Of a stretch of DNA of 29,571 nucleotides, positions 1 to 12,600 are shown piece after piece (position 1 is the first letter of the stretch; each line of letters opens with the position of its first letter). Position numbers and translations under genes: made by a program. A model generated the notes under the pieces. The model searched no databases. It worked only from the letters and a program-made list of their open reading frames with translations, and was not told the DNA's origin. This DNA is from Mnemiopsis leidyi. Taxonomy: Eukaryota > Ctenophora > Tentaculata > Lobata > Bolinopsidae. The DNA lies in NCBI GenBank assembly GCA_000226015.1, contig JH153452.1, positions 42,784 through 72,354 on the forward strand. The letters are read 5' to 3'.

Positions 1-1432
1 CAGGAGTATCCTAACTTGACTATTTAGGAATATTAATATTTTCGCTGTCACAGCGAATGATAAAAACCTAAGCATTAAGCAGTGTATCTACTTTCTTTAC
101 GGTTTATCCCATATTCCGTGATGACTGTAGCACACACTTACAAATAATTGTTTAACCTAGCATTTATTTACTAATAATTGTTTGATGTAAAATCTACATT
201 ATTGAGAGACACATGTTGAGTGTTTGCGCAAGGCGCTGTGCGCGGCACAGCCTGGAGTGATTGATCAGTCTACCTCAACCTGCTGCTGCGTGCGCACATT
301 GCGTGGCGTATTCAACACAGAGAAATAAATAAATAAATAAAAAAAAAAATAATGAATTATGATGCCAGCATCATCACACCTAATCTCCTAAAAATGTCTA
401 AAAATTCTAAACTTCAAATAAAAAATTGTTCAATAAAAGTAAAAAGCATCAAGACAAAATTAATAGATGTTAATAAACTTCTTTTTAGCTACCAAAGGGT
501 TATCTTTAAGGAAAATGTTATGCTTAAGCTAAAAATGATTTATATTTTATATTTTGATTGTGTAAAATGCCAAGAAAATAAAAATGTATTTTACTCGTAT
601 TTTTACTATGGTTTTTAGCACCTTTGAAGTTGTTCTTTTTCCATTATCAAGATATTTGAACGAAGGGTACTAAGTTTCATGCCCCAGGAGTTGTGCTAAC
701 AAAATGATAAGGAATACTAAATAACTCTACGTAAAGTAAAGTTTTGCCACTGTACTCAGTATTCTGAAAAATTTGAACCGACAGTTTTACTTTTATTTTA
801 CGTGACCAATTTATTTACTTAACCGCCAATTGCTTCAATGGCGGAGCAACTTATGGGTAAGAAAAAGTCTAGATAGGCAATCTTATTATTCGTATGGCTG
901 ATCCCTCCAGATATTGGAGCAATATGGGTTCGCTTTTTCATATCCAATGACCTCTTCTCAAATTAAGTCCTTCTTCAATCTTCATAGCGCGCACCCAAGA
1001 ATACTGGTAGCTTTATTCCAAAATTGTGTTCTATGAATTATTTTATTTTTATTTATATGTATTTTGCTTTACCTGTCACCTGGTGCCCTAGCACACCAGG
1101 CTGTGCGCGGCTCCAAAACTAAGCATCAGCACATTTTTATTCCTGAAATAGCCACCTTTAATGGGTGACACATGTCAAGAATTTCTTTGAGAGCGTGTGA
1201 GAGCGTGTGATGGCTGCGGCAGAAGGTAATCAACCTAGCAAAATTGCACTTGAACATTTTTATTTCACTTCTTGTTTTTACTATACCATAGTAGGTTTGG
1301 ATGAAAACAAACAGTTGTTTTGAATTATCTGGGGGCTAGAGGGCAAAAAGGAATAAAGGGGGGTCCAGCAGCTGACTGTCTGCATCAGCACACATGTTAT
1401 GCTATTGCTTTGCACATTAGAAGTTTGACCAA
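1..1432. other. No gene recognised; AT-rich intergenic sequence
   Basis: An (AAAT)n/poly-A tail at about 321-352 follows a GC-richer stretch (220-310) and may be the end of a degraded retroposon. GCTGTGCGCGGC occurs both near 235 and near 1101. A 10-bp tandem GAGAGCGTGT lies at about 1190-1208. The 88-codon plus-strand frame at 352-618 is low-complexity and unsupported. Confidence 0.5.
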
Positions 1433-1787
1433 TGCGCATATCAGCTTAATCAACGGGGGTTTAACACAGGGTTTAAAAAGCCTTGCATTTTGAGTGCTTA
1501 CAAGATACAACTCTACACACAGGCATGATCACTAAACTAGGACTGGGAGCTCATCAAAACGTCCCAGCAACCTCTAATGTGTGAGAATAAGTTGCTCTTA
1601 CAGTTTGGATTAGATTTTGAGCTAATCCCCGCTTGTCGATTTTCCTTCCAAATCGGGGCAAAAGATTCCATCCCACCTGCTAAAGCCTGCAGTGATCATG
1701 CGGAAGTTGTATCTTGTAAGCATTCAAAATGCTTGGCTTTTTAAACCCTGTGTCAAACCCCTGTTAATTAATATAAGCCGATGTGCA
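1433..1787. mobile_element. MITE-like foldback element with about 95-bp imperfect terminal inverted repeats
   Basis: The left arm (1433-1533) and the reverse complement of the right arm (1691-1787) match well. Both contain GGGTTTAAAAAGCC, then GCATTTTGA, then TGCTTACAAGATACAACT, and both end inward with CATGATCACT. The unique middle is about 155 bp and non-coding. Outer ends read TGCGCATATCAGCTTA and TGTGCACATCGGCTTA. No clear target-site duplication was seen and the superfamily is unknown. Confidence 0.75.
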
Positions 1788-2540
1788 CACATACACCTAA
1801 TGGTTTTAAATGTTGTCTGTACATGAATTCAGCAATCATAGTCCATGGCTAATGACACTGTTTTCAATTGAAAGGGATTCTAATCAATGATTTATCATAG
1901 TTTTAAGTCAAAGTTTGTTATCATAGTGGTATGAAAAATTGCTATTTACACCCAAATGCATTGAAGCTCTATGACATTAATTTCGCCACTATTCTTGGGG
2001 TTTCGTGATATACACTTATTCAACTGGACAGGTGTGATCACAACACTTATTGCATGAGGTGAGGCCAAGTGAACTTACTACTTTACTTTTTTCAAGGGGA
2101 CTTTTTGCAGTCATTACCTGGGATACAGCCAAGTGCAATCTCAGCTCAAGTGCAATTAAAAAAGCAATCATCTTAAGATAGGGGTGAAAGTGGCACAATT
2201 TTTTAATGTCATGGTAACAGATTATACAATATTATACCAATTTGGTCCTATTGCAGAGGCCGGGTTTATTTACTATTGTCATAGGATTAGTTAGGGTGAA
2301 TAGTTACACTCAGCTTAACCTTGTGCAATAGACATTGTAATTAAACTATAGAGTTTTTAATACGGTTTAAATTATGGTTCAGTACTTTAATTTATTACAA
2401 TAGACATTAATTACTAGTATATCATATCTTAAGGACTTAGTTGGCTACTAACAGTCTCTTTGACTGATTATTTCTGTATTGCTGTGTAAATTTCATTCAA
2501 ATTCAAATTATAAATACTCTTGATAATAGTCCTTACCAGA
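1788..2540. other. Upstream region of CTR9, no gene recognised
   Basis: AT-rich with no clear TATA or initiator arrangement that I can defend. A minus-strand frame at 2016-2198 has a short hydrophobic stretch but no splice context or homology that I recognise. Confidence 0.4.
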
Positions 2541-2581
2541 TCACTAACTACCTAAATATAACTTCTGAGTTTCAGTTCAGT
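2541..2581 (+). promoter_or_regulatory. 3' splice-acceptor-like site immediately before the CTR9 start codon
   Basis: The sequence just upstream of ATG 2582 contains CACTAAC (2542-2548), similar to the TACTAAC branch point, and then TTTCAG ending at 2575, repeated as TTCAG ending at 2580. This is a good acceptor, leaving a 5' leader of only 1-6 nt. It implies either a 5'UTR intron or a spliced-leader trans-splicing site. No donor or upstream exon was identified. Confidence 0.5.
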
Positions 2582-3679
2582 ATGAAGTCAAAGAGTCTTG
2601 AGATTCCATTGCGAGACACAGATGAAGTTATTGAACTTGATTTGGAACAACTTCCTGAGGGGGAAGAGATTCTTGGAATTCTTCGGACAGAAAATGTACC
2701 CCTACACATATGGCTTACATTGGCAAAGCACTACTATAAGCAAGAAAAGATGCATGACTTTGTACTGCTCCTAGAAAACTGTCACAAAGATGCTGCTACA
2801 GATTACAGAGAACAAGAAAAAGATAAAATGCTTGCCTTAGATACTTTGGCTGCTCATTATGTTAGCTTAGGTAGAAAGGAAAAGAACAAAGAGGCAAGGA
2901 AGAAGCACTTCGGAAAAGCAACCTCATTGTATACTCAAGCAGATAAAATTATTATGTATGACCAAAACCATTTAGTAGGAAGAGCACATTTTTGTCTTTT
3001 GGAAGGTGACAAGACAGATCAGGCAGATGCTCAATTCAACTTTGTATTGGCAAAATCTGAAAAACACATTGCAGCTAATATGGGCAAAGCCTGCATCTTA
3101 TTTAATAAAAAAGATTATAAAGGTGCTCTTGGGCATTTCAAAAAGGCACTCAAAGGAAATGACAATTGTCCTGCTTCTGTCCGTTTAGGAATGGGCCTCT
3201 GTTTTTATAGATTAGGGAACACTGATAAGGCTCAAATGGCTTTTGAGCGTGCTTTAGAACTTGATCCTCGCAGTACTGGCTCTTTAATTGGTTTAGCCAT
3301 ATTACACTTAAATTCTGGTGACAAAGATAAACTCATAAAGGGAGTTAAACTTTTATCACAAGCATATGGTATTGATTCCGCAAACTCAATGACTCTTAAC
3401 CACCTTGCTAATCATTTCTTTTTCAAAAAAGATTATCAAAAGGTTCAGCATTTAGCTCAACATTCACTACAAGGAACAGAAGTTGAAGTTATTCGAGCTG
3501 AGAGTTGCTATCAATTAGCTCGTTCATATCACAATCAGCAGAAATATGACCAAGCATTCCAATACTACTACCAATCTACACAGTTTGCTTCACCATCTTA
3601 TGTTTTACCGCACTTTGGTTTGGGTCAGATGTATATCTTTAGAGAAGATTATGCAAATGCTGCTCTGTGCTTTGAAAAG
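2582..3679 (+). CDS. CTR9: CTR9 exon 1 (residues 1-366, N-terminal TPR array)
   Basis: An unusually long first coding exon: 366 codons, phase 0 at the GTGAGT donor at 3680. It starts at ATG 2582, and the conserved CTR9 opening ([20 protein letters not shown]) follows within a few codons, so the start is well supported. It carries the IIMYDQNH segment and several TPR helices, including [15 protein letters not shown] and [18 protein letters not shown]. The ATG is immediately preceded by a splice-acceptor-like sequence. The open frame continues 19 codons past the donor, which is intron read-through. Confidence 0.95.
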
Positions 3680-6600
3680 GTGAGTAAATTATATATTACT
3701 GTCACAATTTCTTTTTCTTCATGTCAGTGGTTTTCATGAAACCATTTGCACAACTAAAATTGCATCAAATAATTAGAAAAAACTGCAATTAATTTAACTA
3801 CAGAGGAGCCTTCACTGAGTTACTAAGGTTCCTCACCATAATCTGATAAAGATGTTTATTAAATCAAAATTTTCAGGTTTTAAAGATCCAGCCAAACAAC
3901 AACGAAACTATGAAAATACTTGGCAGTCTATACAGTCAAAGTGACGATAGTGACAAACGTGACCAAGCAAAGAGTCTTCTTCAGAAGGTGCCAAAAACTT
4001 TGCAAAAATGTTAACCTTGGTTTGTAACTATGCACCTTTTATATGTATTATTATGAAAGCTCACAAAATTCTTACCTTACAAATTTCAAGTTAGTGACAA
4101 AATCAACCAATAATTTTCAGGTTACCACCCAATGCCCAAAAGATATCGAAGCTTGGATTGAGCTAGGGGGGATTCTACAAAACAGTGATGTCAATGAAGC
4201 ACTGAAGGCATACAACACTGCTGCCCAGATCATCAGAGACAACATTCACGAAGATGTCCCACCTGAAATACTGAACAATATTGCTTCATGTCTGTTCCAG
4301 CTCGGCAAATATGAGGTAAATCATTACTGACTGGCAGCAAAAATATTTATTTTTGTAATAAGTTCTGTCATTGATCGAGCCAAAATTCAACCGTTTTAAT
4401 TCCCAAAACACTACAAAAATTCCTCGGATTTTTTTGTGACCAGTTTACCCCAATTGTCAATCAGCAATAGCCAATAAATCACCTTCGATAACAATCAATT
4501 CCCAGATCCGCCAATCCTAGAGGAGTGCGCTAAGGGCATTTGCCTATGCAATCTTCTTCGGTCGACTCAGCCGAATGACCGGGAAACCGTGATTGAGGGT
4601 TAAATGAGGAGGGTCTCCATTAAAAGATCTAGAATCTTCCAGGAGCCCCTTCAGTATAACTGTAAAAGCCTGGGTACAGGTATAACAATCAATATCCTTT
4701 AAAAACTTATGATGAATCAGTTGTCGGATCACAAACTCGTCTACATTCCAGGAGTGCTTGCAACATTACGAAACTGCACTTGACTACTGCAAGCGCGAGC
4801 TTCAGAACGACGAAGCTTATCTCAGTGCTATCACTGTTACCATCACATACAACTTAGCCAGACTGTATGAAGCTCTTCACGAGTTCGGGAAGGTTTTACA
4901 GTTTCTTTTACTTTCTTGTTCACAAATCATACGGTTTTCTCATCTTAGATTACAAATTTTCCCATTTTTCCACCTTAAAGTATTTTTCGGGATCTCAACC
5001 ATGGTTGACATAAACTGCTGTGATTTGAACAGTGGCCTGCTAAATTCGTGATGTCAGTGAGCATATTAAACAGGCTGAAGATTTGTACAAAGCTGTTCTA
5101 AAAGAGCACCCTAACTACCTTGACTGCTACCTAAGATTGGGATGCATTGCTCGGGACAGAGAACAGATATTTGAAGCTAGCAATTGGTTTAAAGATGCGC
5201 TACAAATAAATCAGGTATTTCATTAGTTACTCCGTTTTTATTTTTATTTTTATATACTTTTCTGCCCTTTTATATGGTCATCCCATTAACTCCATTACTA
5301 CCACTTCATTTCCTCACCCTTGAGTAAATGGTTCTAAAGTAAACTACGAAATTACCATTCTATCCCCATCTCTCAGGATAACGCTGATGCCTGGACACTC
5401 ATAGGAAACCTTCATATTTCCAAACAAGAATGGGGACCAGGCCAGAAGAAGTTTGAGAGGATTATCAAGACCACCAACGATAAAGACTCATACTCTATCC
5501 TCGCCATTGGTCAGATAATAATCTTAAACTTTAGAATTTTTCAAGAAGGATTAACGTAAATTAATCGACGGCAAATCCTTGAGAGAATGTATTGCCGTGG
5601 TCCAAGTATTTTAGTATCATTGATTATAAACATAGACATGGAACATAACTAGTTGTTTTTTGTGCAGGTAACGTGTGGCTACAGATGCTTTATCAGCCGA
5701 CAAGAGACAGGGACAAGGAGCAGAAGTACCAGGAAAGAGCTCTAGCCTTCTTCAAACAGGTCGAGGCTTTTTGCCCGAGCTTGAGATGCATATTTTAACA
5801 TTTTCATTTCATCACAATCAATAAACGTTTCAACCTTGTTTCCGCTGATTTATTTTATTTGAATTTATTTAATTTGGAATTGTTACACAATCTGCTCGAA
5901 TATTTCCTATGAAGGAGTTAGGTATACATACCGTTCCTGCTTCCTGTTTCAATGAATTACATAGCTAACATTCCTGTATTCCAGGTGTTACGTCAAGATC
6001 CTAGAAACATGTACGCAGCTAACGGTATCGGTTGTGTCCTCGCTGTCAAGGGACACATCAGAGAGGCACGAGATGTGTTCGCTCAAGTAAGTGCAAATGT
6101 GATCATGTAATGTCAAATATGTTCCGTAACACCAAATCATATTTAAATAAGTGTTGCAGATATATGAAGTATTAGAACTCTGCATAAGACTGTATGAATC
6201 TTGAAGCAATAAAGTTTGTGTTCGAATTAAGCTATTTCCGTCTTCAATGCCTTACTTACCTTTCTCTCTTTGGCACAGAGAGATTGGCCCCATCAATATC
6301 TCTGAGTTCTGACTTATCAGCTCTCATCTGCAACAAAGACACAATGTCTCACTGAAATTTTCCTCCAAGGTCCGTGAGGCTACAGCAGAGATGCCCGATG
6401 TCTGGATAAACCTGGCGCACATCTACATTGAACAAAAACAATACGTCTCTGCAATTCAGGTATGTTTATTAAGATTGCATGTTGTAGAGTTTTCTGGTAA
6501 TATATATCACGTCGTACTCGTATTCGTATTCGTATCGCACGGCCAGTCATCCCATTACTTCCTGATCATGATAGAAAGCTACATAGCTAAACGGCGAATA

Positions 6601-9600
6601 AGTTATGAAAGCATTTCAAGTTTTACACATAGAAATTGGAAAGTCCTATTTTGTACACTGCGATTTGATTGAAATATGTGTTCACATTCGGTGGTGTGTG
6701 ATCTCGTTAATTTCCGATGACTTTCAATCTTAAAAGATGTAAAATATACTTGACAACTCAACTGCCTATATGCACACCTTTTGTGTGCGTTCTAATTACT
6801 TTGTCAAGCATACTGTATGTGCTCCGTGTCGATGTTATGTTAAAGTTTGTGCTCATAGTCGTGTTTTAATGTTTGGCGTGTACAATTATCGTTAAATCGG
6901 TAATCAAATAGTAGATACGTTAATGAATTTCAAATCGGGAAATACTTTAGCTATTCGATATCTGATGTTAAGGGTTTAACAGTTCTATAAGACAGCACAT
7001 GACAGTACATGAAAGGAATTTTAAACTTAACTAAATACAATTTGTTGTACAGTTACACTTGCAGTGACTAGTCTCGCAATAAAATGTTACTATAATTTTT
7101 ACATTTCGATGCCTGTTAATTGAAGACAAAGGAACTCGAACAAGTTCAACCACACATAAGATATGTTATTATGGGCTAATAAACAAAAACTGCTATAGAA
7201 ACAAACTTATCAATGTAATAACTTTTTATTTCACATAATATTTGAACCATCATAAGTTGTCAGGTTGAATAAGTTGAATAAGTTATCAGGTTGAATAAGT
7301 TGAATAAGTTGTCAGGTTGCATAAGTTGAATAAGTTGTCAGGTTGAATAAATAAATTGCATATTGGAACTTACTTGGATCAAGACATAACGGTCTTACAT
7401 TGTAGTTGTAAGTAATTCCCTTCTTGCATGTTATGACCTGGGACAAAACGAAATTTACAAACTAGGGTAAAGAAGATCTTCTTAACTTAGCAAGAGCCAA
7501 AACTTTGTGAACTTTAAAAACTTTCACGTAAAATTTAAATATCCCAACAAATGGGATTGGTGAATAAAGCAATCAGATATCGCGTAAGTAGATAAAGCAC
7601 TAACGAAATCACGTGTGTCAAAATCACGTTTCAAAACCATGTGTCAAAACCATGTGTCAAAATCACGTGACATTTACCTTGTCTCCCACAACAACTAGAC
7701 CAACACTACAGAAGACGGTTACAGCAGTACCGTAGTCTATAGGGAACTGCGTGTCTGTGTGTAGATCGTTCTCCAGTAGCGGTCCCTTGCATTTGTCTGT
7801 AACGTTATTGTGGTATTCGATAATTATTGTGGTATTCATTAATTATTATTGTGGTATTCGTTAATTATTGTGGTATTCGTTAATTACTTGGTAGTGTTGG
7901 TTTGTACGGGATTTCTCATGTTAGTTACTTGATTATGTAGCGCCTCAAAAAAGTTTTCTTTAAATCTGAATATTTTCACAGCACTATACCATGATCATAG
8001 AGACCTACTAGTGTAAATAACGTGTAAATCCTCACCTATAACACAAGTAGGCATCTCCTCAATGTCGAAGTTCGTATCTTTAACACACGTGACGACACTG
8101 CTTCCTGACACTAGTTCATGACCAGGAACACACTGTATCTCTATCTCGGTTGTAACCACTACTGGGAACTGTATCTCTTTTGTAGTCCGGACTTTGGGAA
8201 TGATTGGCATTCCAACACATTGATCTGTAGAAGTGTATAAGTTAGAAACATGACATTATTAAAGTTATTATTTTTGATCGGCTAGACAGACTTGTAATTT
8301 TGTAACATCAACATTATTCTCTTATCCAAATTTTCAACACATCTCTTTACAGCTGTAAATTATTTGATATAGCTTGTTAAATAGTTGGCATGTCTACAGT
8401 AAACCCTACTCACCTACGATACAGTTAGGAGTATTCTCGTACAGGAACTCCCTCCCCTTCGCACACGTGAGAACGTTATCTCCCTCTAGCGTGTATTTAG
8501 GTATACACGTGATACTTACTGTATCTCCGGAGTATACCGGGAATGTTTCACTCACTGGTATTGTGTCCAGTAGGTTTGGAGGGAAACCGGTACAGCTGTC
8601 TGGTGGGGTCGGGTGTTGTTAATATGTGGTTGGTAGGTTTGGAAAAAAGGGGAGATCAGTGATGGCTGTTATACGGCCTATATACGGCCTATAATATATG
8701 GCCGGTATATGGCCGATATATGGCTTATAGCCGGCCTATAGGTTTTTGTTGATATGTTGTTGGGTTATTTTAGGGTGTTGTTACCAAGTTTTTGACTTCT
8801 GTAAATCCTGATAAGTTTTTGAGGGTTTCAATAAAGCCAAAAAGACTAATACCTGTTCAATGTTTATAACATCGGGGAAAGAAGTCTTGAAGCTAACTAG
8901 TTCTAATGAAATCACAAATCTAATGAAATCACAAACCGTAACACCAAACAAAACCGCCCCATAAGACGAAACAAACCCCACCTTTAGTACAGACAGGATC
9001 CTGTGTGGAAGTGAAGGTGGCGTCCTGCACGCAAGTCAGGAGGGTATTTCCTGAGGTCAGGGTGTAACCATGGTTACACGTGACGTAGAACTGCGTCCCT
9101 TTCTTTACCGGGAACTGTGTGTCTGTCCAGTAGTTCTTGTCTTGGGGCAGCTCCCCGCACGTTCCTGGCGCGGGAGTTTTTATTGTGTCTTACTGCTTGC
9201 TTTTATCTCCTACGTGCATCCTAGTTGTGTCTTATTGCTTACTTATATCTCCTACGTGCATCCTAGTTGTGCCATATTTGTGTCCTAACCGAGTTCTAAT
9301 TTTGCATCCTACTTGCATCTTACTTTTGTCATATTCGCAACCTACTTGTGTCCTACTTGTGTCCTACTGGTGTCCTACTGGTGTCCTACCTGCATCATTA
9401 CAGCGAGGTTTCTCTGTAAAAGTATACACAGTTCCGTCCAAACACGTGATGACGTGATCTCCTCTCAGTTCCACATTCAAGGTCGGATCACATGTCACTG
9501 TCACGTGCGTACCAGGGAATACTGGGAACTGTTGGGTTGTTTGCAGGAACCTCACCTCCGGGGGTAACCCACTGCAACCCTCTGGAATTTTGCTATTGTT

Positions 9601-12600
9601 ATCGCTACAACCCTTTGGAAATTTGCTAAATGTCATTGCTTTATCGGAATGTGTGAGACGGCTTATGAAATTTACAAATTCCTTCGATTTATTTAGAAAG
9701 ATACTTAAACGTAAAATCAAAAATACTTAAGTTTAAAAAAATAAATGACTACTGTAAATCCTGATAAGAAGAAAAACAGAAAGTTTCTCTACCACATTTG
9801 GTTTTGTCTGTATTAGCAACTTTCCCGTCACCAGTGCAATCAATACAGATAGAAGCTCCTTCTGAACTTATACTGTTACCCTCACACACTAAGCAGCTAT
9901 CCATTTCGGCGTTTCTGTATGTTCCCGCCCCGCAAAGTTCTGACAGTGATAATCATGATTAATTTTGGGACATTAAACCTACTTTTCTCCATATTATGCA
10001 TTCTACAAACCACATATCCACGAACTTTAGCTTTAATGCGTAACGTAAAATGTGTAACGTAAAAGGTTTAAAACAGTATTAAACCTATCCCAGTATCCCA
10101 AAACCTTGCCAAAAATCTAAACTTAACAAAAGGTTTGACTCACTGCAGCTCGTTTTATCAGAGGTAGAGACAGCTCCCTCTTCACACTCTTTACACACCT
10201 CTGCTCCCTCTTCACTGTAACTGTTACCACGACACCCCTCACAGCTGGCCATTGTCTTCAATCTGTATGTTCCAGCGGAGCACGCAACTAGATGGAATTT
10301 TATTCTGGTTATTGCTTTTTTACCGGGTATTGCGTGTTTACCTGTTACTTTTACCTTGTTTACCGCTTATTACTAGTTTACGGGAGTACGTTAAACCGAT
10401 ATACCTTTACCTTGTCACCGTGTGAATCTGAGATGAACCTATTTTGGCCAGATAATTCCTAAGTTATCGAATATTCTATCTTCAGCTAATGTACATTGTG
10501 TACACCTGTAATCATGTGAAGCAAATCTCCCAAGTATCTTAAGCTCAAACAGATTTTTGGTATTCAGATAAAAGTTTTGTGAGGGCATATCACTTACAAT
10601 TACAATTACAATCTCAATAACGTACCACATTTGGTCCTAGCGTAATCAACAGTTCCTGGATCACACGGAGTACACTCAGCTGCACCTCCTGCACTGAAAC
10701 TGTTATCAGGACACGCAGTGCAGTGTGTTAGGTCATGTGATCTGTAAGTCCCTGCTTCGCATATCACTGTGGGAGATGAGATCAGATAATGGGTGGCTGA
10801 TAAAGAGTAATGATCAGCAATTCCACATTCATTTTGACGGGAAAACGGAAAATAGGATATTAGAGTATTTGTCTATTCATCTAGCTATGAGGGATTCAAA
10901 TCTGCCGTTAATGATATAATTCTAAAATGTTTGATCAGATAAATTTTAAAAGCTTTTCCTTTTTAACTCTCCAAGTTCTGATCGACGTGGATTTAAAACT
11001 AATAGAACTTAAATCCTAATATTTGTTTTACCGCAGATAGTTTTATTTTCATTAGACACAGTTCCATTAGCACAAGCTGTACATTCCGCGGCACCCCCGC
11101 TACTGTACGTGTTTGTGTCACACTTGCCGCATTCTTTCATTTCTAGTGTTCTGAACATCCCTTCCTCACACTTGTCTGCAATGTGGTTATAGTGAAGTCT
11201 AAATTCATTAAATTGAAAAACTTCAAATTTTAAATTTTCCTTCCAATTTAAATGAAAACTTTGTTCACCTTGCACCATACCTAGATCAAAGAATGACCCC
11301 CCAGTTTAAATAAAAAAGCAAGTCTCACCACAGCCTGTATGACCAGTATTAGCAACAGTCCCAGCCATGCAAGAAGTACAGACCAGAGCTGTACCCCCGG
11401 AGTTGTACGTATTGTCCTGACATGGCGCGCACTGCGCGCCCCCTCCCAGATAGAATCCTGCACCACAGTCCACTGAAAATTGTTGTGTTAATTTTATGTG
11501 GCGTGCTGCTGCAGTGCAAAGTTTCCATGTAAACTTAATATTCAGGATCTTGTGATCAGTGGTGTGACTCCATCTTTCCAAAGTTATGCCGAACTTTTGT
11601 AATCATTGACTTTTAGAACATGTTACTCTATTTTCTTATGATGTTTATAAAAAGCTCATCAATTCACAAATCCGTACAATAGCCCTTGATAAATGATATG
11701 CTAAACTCAAATCTCTAATTATACATTTTGCCTATCTTTATTACCAGCTCCGTTCAACCGTTCTAAACAATTGCTCGTTTTCTCTTACCTGGTTTTCCCC
11801 TGTAAAACAAAGCAGGTTTACTAATTTTAAATCTGGTCGGAATTAGGTCCCGCCAGTTCTTCCACCACGTTTCCTTCGTCGTACAGGTCTCACGTGACAG
11901 TACCATTTCCAGGATAGTCACACCCTGCCAGTCAACTGATATCCCACTTGTTGTGCGTGTGTATGTGACTACGGTATCTTCCCCGACTTCTCTGGTAAAA
12001 TGCAGATCTTCTGTTTCAATCTTGTAAGAGCAGCTGCCGATGCCATATTTCAAGACGGCTGTCGAATTAAAGGCGATAAATATTTTTCCTGCTATTGCTC
12101 CGTCGTCATCATAGAATTGCAGATGTAAATTTTTGCTGCCAGTGATTGGTTTAAGTCGTATTTGCAGCGGTGTGTTGTTCCAATTGATGACATTAGATCT
12201 GTCGATGTTCACTGGCAGCCAACCTAAGCGGTTAACATAAATTTGGTGATAAAGAACTACCATTGTCAACATTGACTTTTTTTAGACCTACTTACACCTA
12301 CTTACCGCATTCGTTTCATAAATTTCACTTTAATGGTATAAACGGTTCTTTTCAAGGGTTTGAAATTAAAGTGAAAAATGCGATGAAGTATGTACACATG
12401 GTTGCATAATCGGCTTGGCTCTACTCAGATGACGGTGTGTGTGTGTGTAATTCCACATGGAAATGTTATGCCGAAAGGGCTGAGAACAAGTAGGTTCCTA
12501 CCTTGTTTAAGACGATAAAAGTCAACTGCTTCCGAATGTACATTATCAAACTTGATGTAGTGTATGTTCAGCTCCTTTAATCTCTTCCAACTTGCTCCAC

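Noticed and set aside
352..618. 88-codon plus-strand open frame near the left end
   Set aside because: Lys/Asn/Ile-rich translation of AT-rich DNA following an (AAAT)n tract, with no recognisable domain or splice context.
2016..2198. Minus-strand frame with a hydrophobic stretch, as possible terminal membrane exon of the mosaic gene
   Set aside because: No acceptor in the needed phase, charged residues interrupt the hydrophobic stretch, and it is 5 kb from the last recognised exon.
9070..9567. Three overlapping plus-strand open frames with repeated Ser-Tyr-Pro-Thr-Cys
   Set aside because: They are the 11-bp minisatellite read in several frames and lie over minus-strand sushi exons.
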